Origin: Desulfarculus sp.
Lineage (GTDB): Bacteria > Desulfobacterota > Desulfarculia > Desulfarculales > Desulfarculaceae
Direction of reading: 5' to 3'
Assembly (NCBI GenBank): GCA_016208115.1
Contig: JACQYR010000022.1
Location: 1 to 64,000, forward strand
Length of the DNA: 64,000 bases
The notes beneath the pieces are model-generated. The model saw nothing but the letters and a program-made list of their open reading frames with translations, did not search any database and was not told the origin of the DNA. The translations under genes were made by a program, and so were the position numbers. Positions 45,726 through 55,768 of the stretch are shown in pieces (the stretch's first letter is position 1; every line of letters begins with the position of its first letter).

Positions 45726-48722
45726 ATGCCCCCAGAGCCTCCTGCCCAGGCCCCGGATTTGTTGCGCCAATTGGACGAGGCCCAGCGCCGCGCCGCCCGC
45801 CTGGGGGAGGAACTCAGGGCCAGCCAGGAGCGGCTGGAAACCCTGCGCGACCTGATGGGTCCCGAGGGCCAGGCCAGCCTGGCCCTGGAGCGCCTTCTGC
45901 TCAGGGAGGCCCACTACCGCACCCTCTTCGAGACCGCCAATGACGCCATCCTGATCCTGGCCGACGGCCGCATCCTGGACTGCAACCCCCGCGCCCTGGA
46001 GTTTTTCGCCGCCAACCGCCAGGACCTGGTAGGCTCTTCCCTCGCGGACCTTTCGCCCCCGGAACAGGCCGGGGGCCTGGACTCCCTTGGGGCCGCGCGG
46101 CAACTTACCGGCCAGGCCCTGGCCGGCCATCCCCAGAATTTCACCTGGTGTTTCCAGGGCCTGGGCCAGAACCGCCTCGAGGCCGAGGTGAGCCTTAACC
46201 GTCTGGTGCTCTCGGGCCAGGATTACCTGCTGGCCGTGGTGCGCGACGTGACCCAGCGCCGCCGTACCGAGGAGAACCTGCGCGCCAGCGAGGAGCGCTT
46301 CCGCAATTTGAGCGAGAACGCGCCCGACATTATCTACGCCCTGGGCCAGGACGGGGTCTTCACCTACGTAAACCCGGCCTGGCGGCGCATCCTGGGCCAC
46401 GCCCCCGGCGAGGTGCTGGGGCGCTTCTTCGTGGACTTCGTGTTGCCGGCCGAGCGGCCCTATTTCCGCGAGGCCTTCCGGCGCATCCGCGACCAGCAGG
46501 AGATACTGCGGACCACCCGCTGCCTGCTGCACCAGGACGGCAGCCAGCGCCTGTTCAGCATGAGCGGCTCGCCCAACCTGGACGCCCGGGGGCGGGTCAC
46601 GGGCATGGTGGGCATGCTCAAGGATGTCAGCAAGCGGGCGGCGGCCGAGCAGGCCCTGCGCAAGAGCCAGGCCAGCCTGACCCGCGCCCAGAAGATGGCC
46701 CACCTGGGCAACTGGGAGATGGACCTGGCCACCAACCAGATGACCTGCTCCGAAGAGGTGTTTTGCATCTATGGCATCGGCGGCCCCCAGGTCCCGGTCA
46801 GCCTGAAGAGCTTCATGCTCTCGGTGCACTCCGCCGACCGGGAGCTGGTGCGCCGGCACCTCGACATGGTCCCCGGCATGCAAGGGCCCCTGGGCCTGGA
46901 GCACCGCATCGTGCGCCCCGACGGCCAGACCCGGGTGGTCTACCAGTTGGCCGAGTTGGTGCGCGATGAAAAGGGCCGACCCCAGATGCTGGTGGGGGCC
47001 GTGCAGGACATCACCGAGCGCAAGCGCTCGGAAGAGCACATGAACCTCCTGGCCAGGGTCTTCGAGAACACCGTGGAGGGCATCCTGGTCACCGACCGCC
47101 AGGGCCTCATCCGCATGGTCAACCGTGCCTTCACCACCATCACCGGCTTTGCTCCCGAGGAGGCCATCGGCCAGACCCCGCGCCTGTTGTCCTCCCACCG
47201 CCAGGGGCCGGAATTCTACCAGGCCATGTGGCAAGGCCTGGAGGAGCAGGGGCACTGGCAGGGCGAGATATGGAACCGCCGCAAGAACGGCGAGGCCTAT
47301 CCCGAGTGGCTGACCATCACCGCCATCAGGGACCCCCAGGGCGGCGTCTCCCACTACGTGGGCGTGTTCCACGACATCACCGAGATCAAGCGCAGCGAGG
47401 AGCAGATCAGCTTCCAGGCCTACCACGACGCTCTCACCGGCCTGCCCAATCGCCTGTTGTTCAACGACCGCCTGAACATGGCCCTGGCGCACGCCCAGCG
47501 CCAGAACGATGGCCTGGCCGTGCTGTTTTTGGACCTGGACAACTTCAAGAACATCAACGACAGCCTGGGCCACGCCATGGGCGACCAGCTCTTGCAGGCC
47601 GTGGCGCGGCGCCTGGTGCGCTGGGTGCGCGACGAGGACACCGTGGCCCGCCTGGGCGGCGACGAGTTCATCATGCTGCTCTTGGGCACCCACACCCCGG
47701 ACTACGCCGTGCAGGTGGCCAGCCGCATCCTGGAGACCATGTCCGAGCCCATCCGGGTGCGCGGCCAGGAGTTCTACCTCACGGTCAGCATCGGCATAAC
47801 CCTCTACCCCCACGATGGCGCCGACGCCGAGACCCTGGTGGCCGGCGCCGACACGGCCATGTACCGGGCCAAGGCCGACGGCCGCAACAACTACAAGCTC
47901 TTCACCCCGGCCATGAACCAGCAGGTGGTGCGGCGCATGGACCTGGAGCGCAGCCTGCGCCGGGCCTTGCGCCAGGGCGAGTTCGTAATGCACTACCAGC
48001 CCAAGGTGGAGCTGGCCAGCGGCGAGGTGGTGGGGGTGGAGGCCCTGATACGCTGGCAGCGGCCCGGGGTGGGGCTGGTGCAGCCGGCCGACTTCATCCC
48101 CGTGGCCGAGGAGACCGGGCTGATTGTGCCCATCGGCGAGTGGGTCTTGTTCACCGCCTGCCGCTGCGCCCAGAACTGGCGACAGCAGGGGTTCCCCCAA
48201 CTACGGGTGGCGGTGAACATCTCGCCGCGCCAGTTTCGGCAGCGCAACCTGGTGCAGATGGTGGGCCGCGCCCTGGCCGAGAGCGGCCTGCCGCCCCAGT
48301 GCCTGGAGCTGGAGGTCACCGAGAGCGTGGTCATGCACAGCGTGGAGGAGGCCATCGCCACCCTGGAGCAGCTCAACCGCCTGGGGGTGCAGCTTTTCAT
48401 GGACGACTTCGGCCGGGGCTACTCCTCGCTCTACCACCTCAAGCGCTTCCCCATGCACGCGCTCAAGATTGACCGCTCCTTTGTCAGCGACATCGCCACC
48501 AACCCCGGCGACGCCTCCATCGTGGACACCATCATCTCCATGAGCCGCAGCCTCAACCTCAAGGTGGTGGCCGAGGGCGTGGAGACCGTGGAGCAGCTCA
48601 ACTTCCTCAAGGGCCTGCGCTGCGACCAGATGCAGGGCTTCCTCTTCAGCAAGCCCCTGCCCGCCGAGGAATTGCAGGCCCTGCTCAAGCGGCGCCTGCC
48701 GCGCGACAACGATAAACACTGA
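45726..48722 (+). CDS. Multi-PAS GGDEF-EAL protein (c-di-GMP turnover)
   Basis: 998 residues, cytoplasmic (no membrane helix seen). An N-terminal coiled coil (~10-60) precedes four PAS/PAC units, ending at about 180 (VVRDVTQRRRTEENL), 310 (MLKDVSKRAAAEQAL), 435 (AVQDITERKRSEEHM) and 560 (VFHDITEIKRSEEQI). The GGDEF domain has LDLDNFKNINDSLGHAMGD and an intact RLGGDEFIML loop. The EAL domain has GVEALIRWQRPG, VNISPRQF, LEVTESVVM, MDDFGRGYSSLYHLKRFP, KIDRSFV and VAEGVETVEQ, all with the metal-binding acidic residues. Both activities may be present; which dominates is unknown. A good promoter lies before it and a terminator after it. Confidence 0.95.
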   Translation: MPPEPPAQAPDLLRQLDEAQRRAARLGEELRASQERLETLRDLMGPEGQASLALERLLLREAHYRTLFETANDAILILADGRILDCNPRALEFFAANRQDLVGSSLADLSPPEQAGGLDSLGAARQLTGQALAGHPQNFTWCFQGLGQNRLEAEVSLNRLVLSGQDYLLAVVRDVTQRRRTEENLRASEERFRNLSENAPDIIYALGQDGVFTYVNPAWRRILGHAPGEVLGRFFVDFVLPAERPYFREAFRRIRDQQEILRTTRCLLHQDGSQRLFSMSGSPNLDARGRVTGMVGMLKDVSKRAAAEQALRKSQASLTRAQKMAHLGNWEMDLATNQMTCSEEVFCIYGIGGPQVPVSLKSFMLSVHSADRELVRRHLDMVPGMQGPLGLEHRIVRPDGQTRVVYQLAELVRDEKGRPQMLVGAVQDITERKRSEEHMNLLARVFENTVEGILVTDRQGLIRMVNRAFTTITGFAPEEAIGQTPRLLSSHRQGPEFYQAMWQGLEEQGHWQGEIWNRRKNGEAYPEWLTITAIRDPQGGVSHYVGVFHDITEIKRSEEQISFQAYHDALTGLPNRLLFNDRLNMALAHAQRQNDGLAVLFLDLDNFKNINDSLGHAMGDQLLQAVARRLVRWVRDEDTVARLGGDEFIMLLLGTHTPDYAVQVASRILETMSEPIRVRGQEFYLTVSIGITLYPHDGADAETLVAGADTAMYRAKADGRNNYKLFTPAMNQQVVRRMDLERSLRRALRQGEFVMHYQPKVELASGEVVGVEALIRWQRPGVGLVQPADFIPVAEETGLIVPIGEWVLFTACRCAQNWRQQGFPQLRVAVNISPRQFRQRNLVQMVGRALAESGLPPQCLELEVTESVVMHSVEEAIATLEQLNRLGVQLFMDDFGRGYSSLYHLKRFPMHALKIDRSFVSDIATNPGDASIVDTIISMSRSLNLKVVAEGVETVEQLNFLKGLRCDQMQGFLFSKPLPAEELQALLKRRLPRDNDKH

Positions 48723-48760
48723 TTTCATGTCAACCATATTGTTTTATCGCTGCAAGCACA

Positions 48761-48790
48761 CGGGCGGGGTTTATCCCCGCCCGTCTTTTC
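48761..48790 (+). terminator. Hairpin terminator after GGDEF-EAL gene
   Basis: CGGGCGGGG-TTTAT-CCCCGCCCG followed by TCTTTTCC, 38 bp past the stop. Same family as 18.6 and 41.5 kb. Confidence 0.75.
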
Positions 48791-48826
48791 CATAAGACCA
48801 AATCCTTGACGTTAAACCTGTACAGT

Positions 48827-49567
48827 CTACAGGCGCAGGAAGGGGCCGACCTGGTTGAGCCTTTGCCGGCGCTGACGGCAGTCGGGCATCAGCCCGGCCA
48901 GCAGCCGCCAGAAGCCGGGCGAGTGGTTGGGCTCCACCAGGTGGCAGACCTCGTGGGCGGCCACGTAGTCCAAGAGCTCTGGCGGGGCCATGACCAGCCG
49001 CCAGTTGAGGTGGATCTCTCCCCGGCTGTTGCAGGAGCCCCAGCGCCGCTTCTGGTCGCGCACCCGCACGGCCGGTGGGGCCAGCCCCAAGGCCAGGGCG
49101 AAATGGGCCGCCCGGGGCGGCAGCAGCAGGCCGGCCTGGCGGCGGTACCAGCGGGCCACGGCCCCGGCCACGGCCAGCAGTCTAGTCTCCGGCCCCAGGT
49201 CCTGGCCCAGGGCCACCAATAGGCGCCCTCCCAGAGGCTCCACTCGGGGCCGGCCCCCGGCGCGGCCCCGCAGCAGCGTGAGCACATGGTCCTGGCCCAG
49301 GTAGGGGAAAAGCTCGCCGTCCTGGTAGACGCGGGGCGGGGGCGGCAGCCCCTGGCGGGCCAGGCGCTCCAGGTGTTTGAGTACCCAAGGGGCCTTTCCG
49401 AGCACCAACTCGTCCACCTGCCGGCCGCTAGCACCCAGCGGGGCCCGCGCCACCAACCCCTCCTCGGGGTCCAGGGTGAGCGCCAGGGTGCGGCGGCGGC
49501 TCTTCACCAGCCGAAAGGCTATCTCCCGGCCCTGAAAGCTCACGCTACGCTCTTGGCCCTGCTCCAC
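48827..49567 (-). CDS. YgjP/SprT-like zinc metallopeptidase (DUF45)
   Basis: A 246-residue DUF45/YgjP-family protein. The N-terminal half includes FRLVKSRRRTLALTLDPEEGLVARAPLGAS, the beta-rich part typical of the family. The zinc motif AAHEVCHLVEPNHSPGFW (HExxH plus a downstream His) and the preceding QKRRWGSCNSRGEIHLNWRL are diagnostic. Such genes are often linked to type I restriction loci, but none is seen here. Function unknown. It uses a GTG start and is divergent from the CoA-transferase gene. Confidence 0.88.
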   Translation of the reverse strand: MEQGQERSVSFQGREIAFRLVKSRRRTLALTLDPEEGLVARAPLGASGRQVDELVLGKAPWVLKHLERLARQGLPPPPRVYQDGELFPYLGQDHVLTLLRGRAGGRPRVEPLGGRLLVALGQDLGPETRLLAVAGAVARWYRRQAGLLLPPRAAHFALALGLAPPAVRVRDQKRRWGSCNSRGEIHLNWRLVMAPPELLDYVAAHEVCHLVEPNHSPGFWRLLAGLMPDCRQRRQRLNQVGPFLRL

Positions 49568-49712
49568 CGCTGCTCCCTTGATCCCAACGGGTCATAGGCC
49601 GAGGCCGGCCGCCTCTTGCCTTGCGGGCATTATGACACCCCTGGTAAGCTGCTGCTATACTTGAGTCCGTGGCACTAGCTCAACCTGAACTCCTAGTGGA
49701 GACATAGCCGCC

Positions 49713-51209
49713 ATGCCTCACGAGCGCATACGCTTTGCGCCCTTGCGCGACAAGGTCACCGACCCGGCCAGCGCCGCCCGCCACGTGGCCGACGGCAGCA
49801 ACCTCTTCGTCTCGGGCTTCAGCCCGGTGGGTTACCCCAAGCTGATACCGGCCGAGGTGGCCAAGCGGGCTTTAGCCGGCGAGCATCTGCGCATCAACCT
49901 TTACGCCGGCGCCTCCACCGGCGAGGACCTGGACGACGTGCTGGCCGAGGCCGGGGTGGTGGTCTGGCGGCGGCCCTACATGGCCGCCAAGGCCATGCGC
50001 CAGCGCATCAACCGGGGCGAGATACTCTTCAAGGACGATCACCTCTCCTTCACCTCGGCCCAGGTGCGCTCCGGCGGCCTGGGCAGCGTGGACGTGGCGG
50101 TGGTGGAAGCCTTGGCCATCAACGAGAAGGGCCACCTCATCCCCACCATGAGCGTGGGCAACACCCCCACCTTCGTGCGCCAGGCCGACAAGATCATCAT
50201 CGAGATGACCGACGCCTGCCCCATGGACCTGGAGGGCATCCACGACATCTTCATCCCCGAGGACCCGCCCTACCGCATGCCCATACCCATCTACCGGGCC
50301 AGCGACCGCATCGGCAAGCCCTACATCGAGATGGACCCCCACAAGGTGGTGGCCATCGTCTATTCCCAGGAACGCGACCACTGCCCCATCTTCCCCCCAC
50401 CCGACCAGGGCGCCCACGATATCGCCGCCCACATCCTGGATTTCGTGGAGCACGAGATCAAGGCCGGCCGCATGCCCAAGGGGTTGCCCTGGCAGTCGGG
50501 GGTGGGCGACGTGGCCAACGCCGTGCTCCTGGGATTCTTGGAAAACGACTTCTTCCACGGCCTGGACCTCTACTCCGAGGTGTTGCAGGACGCGGTGCTG
50601 GACCTTTTGGACCTGGGCAAGGTGCGCCACGGCTCGGGCTCGGCGCTGACCTTCTCCACCAGGGGCCAGGACCGCTTCATCAAGGAGCTGTATCGCTACA
50701 AGGAGCGGGTGGTCTTAAGACCGGTGGAGATATCCAACTCGCCGGAGGTGATCCGCCGTCTGGGGGTGTTGTCGGTCAACACCGCCCTGGAGATTGATAT
50801 TTACGGCCACGTCAATTCCACCCACCTGTGGGGCAGCGAGCTGATGAACGGCATCGGCGGCTCGGGCGACTTCGTGCGCAACGCCGCTTTATCCTTCATG
50901 GTCACCCCGGCCACGGGCAAGGGGGGCAAGATATCGCGCATCGTGCCCATGGTGACCCACGTGGACCACTCCGAGCACTCGGTGGACGTGGTGGTCACCG
51001 AGTTCGGCCTGGCCGACCTGCGCAACCTCTCCCCCCGCCAGGCGGCCCGGGCCATCATTGACAACTGCGCCGCCCCGGCCTACCGCGACCTGCTGAGCGA
51101 CTACCTGGCGCGGGCCACGCGACAGGGCGGCCACGAGCCCCATATCCTGGAGGAGGTCTTCAGCTTCCATCAGCGCTTCTTGCAGACCGGCGACATGCGC
51201 CCGGCCTGA
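49713..51209 (+). CDS. Acetyl-CoA hydrolase/CoA-transferase family protein (Cat1/SCACT type)
   Basis: 498 residues, the length of succinyl-CoA:acetate CoA-transferases. Seen: [25 protein letters not shown], the [16 protein letters not shown] oxyanion-hole glycine motif, the [14 protein letters not shown] segment with the likely catalytic Glu, and the C-terminal [56 protein letters not shown]. It would move CoA between acyl groups and acetate, or hydrolyse acyl-CoA; the substrate pair cannot be fixed. In acetate-oxidising anaerobes such enzymes link the citric-acid cycle to acetate activation. An amino-acid ABC transporter operon follows. Confidence 0.9.
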   Translation: MPHERIRFAPLRDKVTDPASAARHVADGSNLFVSGFSPVGYPKLIPAEVAKRALAGEHLRINLYAGASTGEDLDDVLAEAGVVVWRRPYMAAKAMRQRINRGEILFKDDHLSFTSAQVRSGGLGSVDVAVVEALAINEKGHLIPTMSVGNTPTFVRQADKIIIEMTDACPMDLEGIHDIFIPEDPPYRMPIPIYRASDRIGKPYIEMDPHKVVAIVYSQERDHCPIFPPPDQGAHDIAAHILDFVEHEIKAGRMPKGLPWQSGVGDVANAVLLGFLENDFFHGLDLYSEVLQDAVLDLLDLGKVRHGSGSALTFSTRGQDRFIKELYRYKERVVLRPVEISNSPEVIRRLGVLSVNTALEIDIYGHVNSTHLWGSELMNGIGGSGDFVRNAALSFMVTPATGKGGKISRIVPMVTHVDHSEHSVDVVVTEFGLADLRNLSPRQAARAIIDNCAAPAYRDLLSDYLARATRQGGHEPHILEEVFSFHQRFLQTGDMRPA

Positions 51210-51277
51210 GGGCAGGCCCCGCGGCTCTTGACCCGGCCGCCAGGCCGGTGATATGCAAGGCCCTCAGGGAATGGGTA

Positions 51278-52012
51278 ATGATCGAGTTCCACGACGTACA
51301 TAAATGGTTCGGCAAGCTGCACGTGCTGGCCGGGGTCAACCTGCGGGTGGAGCCGGGGCAGGTGGTGGTGGTCTGCGGCCCCTCGGGCTCGGGCAAGTCC
51401 ACCCTCATCCGCACGGTCAACCAACTGGAGCGCATAGACCAAGGGCGCCTGGTGGTGGACGGCCAGGACCTGGCCAGCCCAGGGCTGGACCTCAACCGCC
51501 TGCGGGCCGAGGTGGGGTTCGTCTTCCAGCAGTTCAACCTCTACCCCCACCTCACGGCCCTGGAGAACATCACCCTGGCCCCCATCAAGGTGCGCCGGGC
51601 GCCCAAGGTCCAGGCCCGCCAGGAGGCCCTGGACCTCCTGGAGCGGGTGGGGCTGGCCGACAAGGCCGGGCGGTACCCGGCCCAGCTCTCCGGCGGGCAG
51701 CAGCAGCGGGTGGCCATCGCCCGCGCCCTGGCCATGCGCCCCAAGATCATGCTCTTCGACGAGCCCACCTCGGCCCTGGACCCGGAAATGATCGGCGAGG
51801 TGCTGGCGGTGATGGGCGATCTGGCCAGCTCGGGCATGACCATGATGGTGGTGACCCACGAGATGGGATTCGCCCGCCACCTGAGCCACCGCGTGGTCTT
51901 CATCGACCAGGGCCAGATACTGGAGGATGCACCTCCGGAGGAGTTTTTCGCCAATCCCCGGCACCCCCGCACCCAGCAGTTTTTGCGGCAGGTGCTCTCA
52001 CCGCTGCATTGA
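51278..52012 (+). CDS. Polar amino acid ABC transporter ATP-binding protein
   Basis: 244 residues. Walker [19 protein letters not shown], the Q-loop [16 protein letters not shown], signature [19 protein letters not shown], Walker [20 protein letters not shown] and the switch His in [16 protein letters not shown] are all present. The sequence is of the GlnQ/AatP type (polar amino acid uptake). I used the ATG at 51278. The binding protein and two permeases follow in one operon. Confidence 0.93.
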   Translation: MIEFHDVHKWFGKLHVLAGVNLRVEPGQVVVVCGPSGSGKSTLIRTVNQLERIDQGRLVVDGQDLASPGLDLNRLRAEVGFVFQQFNLYPHLTALENITLAPIKVRRAPKVQARQEALDLLERVGLADKAGRYPAQLSGGQQQRVAIARALAMRPKIMLFDEPTSALDPEMIGEVLAVMGDLASSGMTMMVVTHEMGFARHLSHRVVFIDQGQILEDAPPEEFFANPRHPRTQQFLRQVLSPLH

Positions 52013-52040
52013 TTACCGGCAACAGACGAGGATCCATGCC

Positions 52041-52853
52041 ATGAAAAAGCTGACTATGATGGTGGCGGCGCTAGGCCTCTGCTTCTTGTGCGCCCAGACG
52101 CCCCTGGCCGGGGACACCCTGGCGACAGTGAAGCAGAAGGGCGTCCTGGTGGCGGGGGTCAAGGACTCGCTGCCGCCCTTTGGCTACGTGGACGAAAAAA
52201 CCCGCGAGATCGTGGGTTATGACATAGATTTCGTTAAGGCCATCGCCCAGCGCCTGGGGGTGCGGCTGGATCTGAAGCCGGTGACCAGCGCCTCGCGCAT
52301 GCCCCAGCTCAGCGAAGGCAACATCGACATCATCGCCGCCACCATGACCAAGACCCCCGAGCGCGCCAAGCAGATAGACTTCTCCCATACCTACTTCGCC
52401 ACCGGGCAGAAATTCCTGGTCAAGAAGGGCACGGTCAAGGGGCTCAAGGACCTGGAGGGCAAGAAGATCGGCACCGCCAAGGGCTCCACCAGCGAGCAGA
52501 ACGCGGCCCAGGCCCTGCCCACGGCCACGGTGCTCTCCTTCGACGACTACCCCCAGGCCTTCCTGGCCCTGCAACAGGGCAAGGTCTTCGCCGTGACCAC
52601 CGACGAGTCCATCCTGGCCGGCATGTTGGCCAAGGCCCCCAACAAGGCCATGTTCGAGATAACCGAGGTGCGCATTTCCGACGAGCCCTACGGCCTGGGT
52701 CTGCGCAAGGGCGACGCGGCGTTCCTGGCCGTGGTCAACCAGGCCCTCCTGGAGATGGAGCGGAGCGGCCAGGCCAAGGCCATCTTCGACAAGTGGTTCG
52801 GGCCCGGGAGCCCCACGCCCATGGCGCGCGGCTTCGTCATCAAGCCCGACTAG
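52041..52853 (+). CDS. Periplasmic amino acid-binding protein of ABC transporter
   Basis: 270 residues with a cleavable signal peptide ([24 protein letters not shown]). The mature part is an SBP_bac_3 (Lys/Arg/Orn, Gln, Glu type) fold: [89 protein letters not shown] and [12 protein letters not shown]. Arg in the TPERA loop probably contacts the ligand carboxylate. Likely ligand is glutamate/aspartate or a similar polar amino acid, by family. The ATG at 52041 is preceded by GACGAGGA. Confidence 0.92.
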   Translation: MKKLTMMVAALGLCFLCAQTPLAGDTLATVKQKGVLVAGVKDSLPPFGYVDEKTREIVGYDIDFVKAIAQRLGVRLDLKPVTSASRMPQLSEGNIDIIAATMTKTPERAKQIDFSHTYFATGQKFLVKKGTVKGLKDLEGKKIGTAKGSTSEQNAAQALPTATVLSFDDYPQAFLALQQGKVFAVTTDESILAGMLAKAPNKAMFEITEVRISDEPYGLGLRKGDAAFLAVVNQALLEMERSGQAKAIFDKWFGPGSPTPMARGFVIKPD

Positions 52854-52878
52854 ACGGCGCCAGGGCCCGGGACGCGGG

Positions 52879-53586
52879 GTGCTCAAGTACCATTTCGATT
52901 GGGGGACGGTCCTCTCCGGGCGCTACCTGGACTGGCTGCTCTCCGGCGTGGTTGTGACCCTGGAGATATCGGCGCTTTCCCTGGCGCTGGCCATGTTCCT
53001 GGGAGTGTTGGTGGCCATGCTGCGCCTGGGCCCGCTGGGCTTCTTACGCCGCCTGGCCCAGGCCTACCTGGAGTTCTTCCGCAACACGCCGCTTTTGGTG
53101 CAGATATTCTTCTGGTACTTCGGCTCGTACAAGATATTGCCCCAGGCGCTCAACGACTGGCTGGCCACCACCAACTTCGAGTTCGCCGCCGGGGTGGTGG
53201 CCCTGGGCATATACACCTCGGCCTTCATCGCCGAGGACATCCGCTCCGGGGTGCGCGCCATACCCAAGGAGCAGATGGAGGCGGCGCGCTCGGCGGGCTT
53301 CGGCTACCTGGGGGCCATGCGCCACGTCATATTGCCCCAGGCGGTGCGCATAACCATACCGCCCCTGGTCAACCAGTTCCTCAACCTGACCAAGAACTCC
53401 TCCCTGGCCATGACCATCGGCGTGGCCGAGCTGACCTACCAGGCCCGCCAGGTGGAGAGCTACAGCTTCAAGGGCCTGGAGGCCTTCTCGGCGGCGGCCC
53501 TGGCGTATCTGCTTATCAGCCTGTTCATCGCCGGGGCGGTGAACCTCTACACGCGCTGGGTGCTCAGGCCGGCGGCGGGGCGCTAA
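52879..53586 (+). CDS. Amino acid ABC transporter permease 1
   Basis: 235 residues, five or so membrane helices, HisM/GlnP family (TIGR01726-like N-terminus: LSGVVVTLEISALSLALAMFLGVLVAMLRLG). The EAA loop reads EQMEAARSAGFGYLGAMRHVILPQAVRITIPPLVNQFLNLTKNSSLA, which docks to the ATPase. GTG start at 52879. Next gene begins 2 bp after its stop. Confidence 0.92.
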   Translation: MLKYHFDWGTVLSGRYLDWLLSGVVVTLEISALSLALAMFLGVLVAMLRLGPLGFLRRLAQAYLEFFRNTPLLVQIFFWYFGSYKILPQALNDWLATTNFEFAAGVVALGIYTSAFIAEDIRSGVRAIPKEQMEAARSAGFGYLGAMRHVILPQAVRITIPPLVNQFLNLTKNSSLAMTIGVAELTYQARQVESYSFKGLEAFSAAALAYLLISLFIAGAVNLYTRWVLRPAAGR

Positions 53587-53588
53587 CC

Positions 53589-54293
53589 GTGGAACCCGGC
53601 CTGGACTTCGCGGTGGTGTGGGACAACCTCACCTATTTCCTCATCGGCCGCTTCCCCCACGGCCCCTTGGGCGGCCTGGCGCTTACCCTCTATCTGGCCA
53701 GCGTCTCCTGCCTGCTGTCCTTTGTGGGCGGGCTGGCGCTGGGGCTCCTGAGCGTGTGCAAAAACGCGGCTATCTGCTGGGCCACCCTGGTCCTGGTCAA
53801 CCTGCTGCGCGGCGTGCCTCTGCTCATGGTCGTCTTCTGGACCTACTTTTTGCTGCCGGCCCTTTTGGGCCAGACGGTGGCCGAGGCCCACACCGTCATC
53901 ATCGCCCTGACCCTGTTCACCTCGGCCTACATGTGCGGCATCGTGCGCGCCGGCATCGAGGGCGTGCCCCGGGGCCAGAGAGAGGCGGCGCTGTCCACGG
54001 GCCTGGGGCGCTGGCAGGTCATGGCCTTCGTGGTGCTGCCCCAGGGGCTGCGCAACATGGTGCCCTCCCTGGTCAACCAGTTCGTGTCCCTGATCAAGGA
54101 CACCTCCCTGGCCTTCATCGTGGGCGTCTCGGAGCTGACCCATGTGGCCACCCAGGTCAACAACCGCACCATGGTCTTCCCCACCGAGATATTCCTCTTC
54201 GTGGCCCTGGTCTACTTCGTGGTTTGCTGGCTGTTCACCTCGCTTTCGCGCCGCTTGGAGCGCCGGCTGGACCGCGGCAAGTCCCTGGGTTGA
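53589..54293 (+). CDS. Amino acid ABC transporter permease 2
   Basis: 234 residues, same family as its neighbour. LTLYLASVSCLLSFVGGLALGLLSV, LLRGVPLLMVVFWTYFLLP, and the EAA loop GQREAALSTGLGRWQVMAFVVLPQGLRNMVPSLVNQFVSLIKDTSLAFIVGV. The GTG at 53589 is the sensible start; the ORF track extends it far upstream through the other permease. Two different permeases suggest a heterodimeric channel, as in the Glu/Asp GltJK pair. Confidence 0.92.
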   Translation: MEPGLDFAVVWDNLTYFLIGRFPHGPLGGLALTLYLASVSCLLSFVGGLALGLLSVCKNAAICWATLVLVNLLRGVPLLMVVFWTYFLLPALLGQTVAEAHTVIIALTLFTSAYMCGIVRAGIEGVPRGQREAALSTGLGRWQVMAFVVLPQGLRNMVPSLVNQFVSLIKDTSLAFIVGVSELTHVATQVNNRTMVFPTEIFLFVALVYFVVCWLFTSLSRRLERRLDRGKSLG

Positions 54294-54436
54294 GGGCAGG
54301 GTGCAGGCGCCCTGCCGGCCCGGCGAGAGTGGGCCGTGGCCTCGCCGCCAGCGGCGGCCCATTTGGTTTGCCTGGGGCTGAATCCCTGGTATGTTAAAGT
54401 ATTTGGCAGTGGCCTTGGCAGCAGGGGGACGCATAT

Positions 54437-55144
54437 TTGGAAATACTGGTAGTCATACCCACCTACAACGAGGCCGACAACCTGCCCAGACTGGTGGCGG
54501 CCCTGGCCTCCCTGGGCCTGGACCTGGGTGTGCTGGTGGTGGATGACGCCTCGCCCGATGGCACCGGCCAGTTGGCCTTGGGCTTGCGCCAAACCTATCC
54601 CTGGGTGAACCTGCTGCCGCGCCGGGGCAAGCTGGGCCTGGGCTCGGCCTATGTGGAGGGCTTCCACTGGGCGCTCGAGCACAGCGACGCCAGCCTGGTG
54701 GTGCAGATGGACGCCGACTTCTCCCATGACCCGGCGGCGGTGCCCAGCCTGGTAAAAGCGGCGCGCGGCGGGGCGTTGGCCGTGGGCTCGCGCTACGTGC
54801 CCGGCGGCCAGGTGAAGAACTGGGGCCTGGGCCGGCGCATGCTCAGCCGGGGGGGCAGCCTCTACGCGCGGGCCATCCTGGGTCTGCCTCTGCGCGACGT
54901 CACCGGCGGCTTCAAGTGCTGGCCCCGGGCGGTGCTGGCCAGCCTGGACCTGAGCCGGCTGGTCAGCGGCGGCTACGCCTTCCAGGTGGAGATGAACTAC
55001 CGCGCCCACCGGGGCGGGCACCGCCTGGTGGAGGTGCCCATCTGCTTCGAGGACCGCCGGGTGGGGCACTCCAAGATGACGCTGGGCATCGGCCTGGAGG
55101 CCCTGGTGGTGGTCTGGCGGCTAAGGCTCGCCAGGGGCATCTGA
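54437..55144 (+). CDS. DPM1-like polyprenol monophosphomannose synthase family glycosyltransferase
   Basis: A 235-residue GT2 glycosyltransferase: MEILVVIPTYNEADNLPRLVAAL, VLVVDDASPDGTGQLA, QMDADFSHDPAAVPSLV (DxD metal site), VGSRYVPGGQVKNWGLGRRMLSRGGSLYARAILGLPLRDVTGGFKCW and VEVPICFEDRRVGHSKMT. No C-terminal membrane helices, so it is the soluble bacterial/archaeal form that transfers mannose or a related sugar from GDP-sugar to a polyprenyl phosphate. TTG start at 54437 with AGGGGG upstream. Confidence 0.9.
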   Translation: MEILVVIPTYNEADNLPRLVAALASLGLDLGVLVVDDASPDGTGQLALGLRQTYPWVNLLPRRGKLGLGSAYVEGFHWALEHSDASLVVQMDADFSHDPAAVPSLVKAARGGALAVGSRYVPGGQVKNWGLGRRMLSRGGSLYARAILGLPLRDVTGGFKCWPRAVLASLDLSRLVSGGYAFQVEMNYRAHRGGHRLVEVPICFEDRRVGHSKMTLGIGLEALVVVWRLRLARGI

Positions 55145-55377
55145 GAGCGGCCCAGTACCTGCCGGCTAGGTCCCCTAAGAACGGTGCTGATCTCCCGCCT
55201 TAAATCACCGCCGCGAGGCCAAGCCTTTAGGCCCGGTTCGAAGCGGGTGACAAGGCCAGCGGGCGCATTCACCAAAATGCCGAGACGAGGTGCTGGCCCA
55301 GGTGCCTGGCAACGTTGTTGCGCGGCAGGGCGGTCCGTGGTATTTTTCAATTAGACGTTTATCGAAATGAGAAAATC
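55145..55377. other. Intergenic region before the ArsR cassette
   Basis: Minus-strand translation of 55160-55290 gives RLGILVNAPAGLVTRFEPGL and a further stretch that looks protein-like, so it may be a 3' gene remnant, but I cannot name a family. The right end is AT-rich (TATTTTTCAATTAGACGTTT) and probably carries the arsR promoter/operator. Confidence 0.3.
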
Positions 55378-55686
55378 ATGGACGCGCGGCAAGCCGCCAA
55401 AATCCTCAAAGCCCTGTCCCACGAGAACCGCTTGACGCTGTTCCTGGAGATACTTAAGGTTTCCGAGGCCACCTTCGAGGCGCAAGAAGATTTCCTTGTT
55501 TGCCAAGTTGCCGAAAAATTGGGACTATGTGCCCCCACCCTATCCCATCATCTCAAGGAGCTGGTCAATGCCGGCCTCATCAGCACCGAGAGGCGGGGTA
55601 AATTCCTGGTTGCACGGACCGTACCCGGACCCTTGGAGGAGGTCTGCCAGTTGTTGGGGATCAAACCTCCGGGGAGGCAGACCTGA
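55378..55686 (+). CDS. ArsR-family transcriptional regulator
   Basis: 102 residues: AKILKALSHENRLTLFLEILKV, then LVCQVAEKLGLCAPTLSHHLKELVNAGLISTERRGKFLVARTV, a clear ArsR/SmtB winged helix. Cys is present at the start of the HTH (VCQVAEK, GLCAPT), close to where thiol/metal-sensing ArsR proteins have theirs, but the classic ELCVCDL motif is not present. It probably represses itself and the next two genes. TTAGAC occurs both upstream of it (~55352) and in the gap before the SDR gene (~55724). Confidence 0.87.
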   Translation: MDARQAAKILKALSHENRLTLFLEILKVSEATFEAQEDFLVCQVAEKLGLCAPTLSHHLKELVNAGLISTERRGKFLVARTVPGPLEEVCQLLGIKPPGRQT

Positions 55687-55768
55687 AAGCCGGCACCCGG
55701 CATCTTTTTTTTGGGCTAACAGTTAGACAAATGTAAAATTAAGAAAACAAAAAAACGTAGAGGCTGTC

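Noticed and set aside
45678-48200. 840-codon minus-strand ORF
   Set aside because: Antisense to the multi-PAS GGDEF-EAL gene, low-complexity, no recognisable domain.
55225-55260. tRNA-like T-loop GGTTCGAAGC
   Set aside because: No matching acceptor stem, D-arm or anticodon arm could be placed around it.
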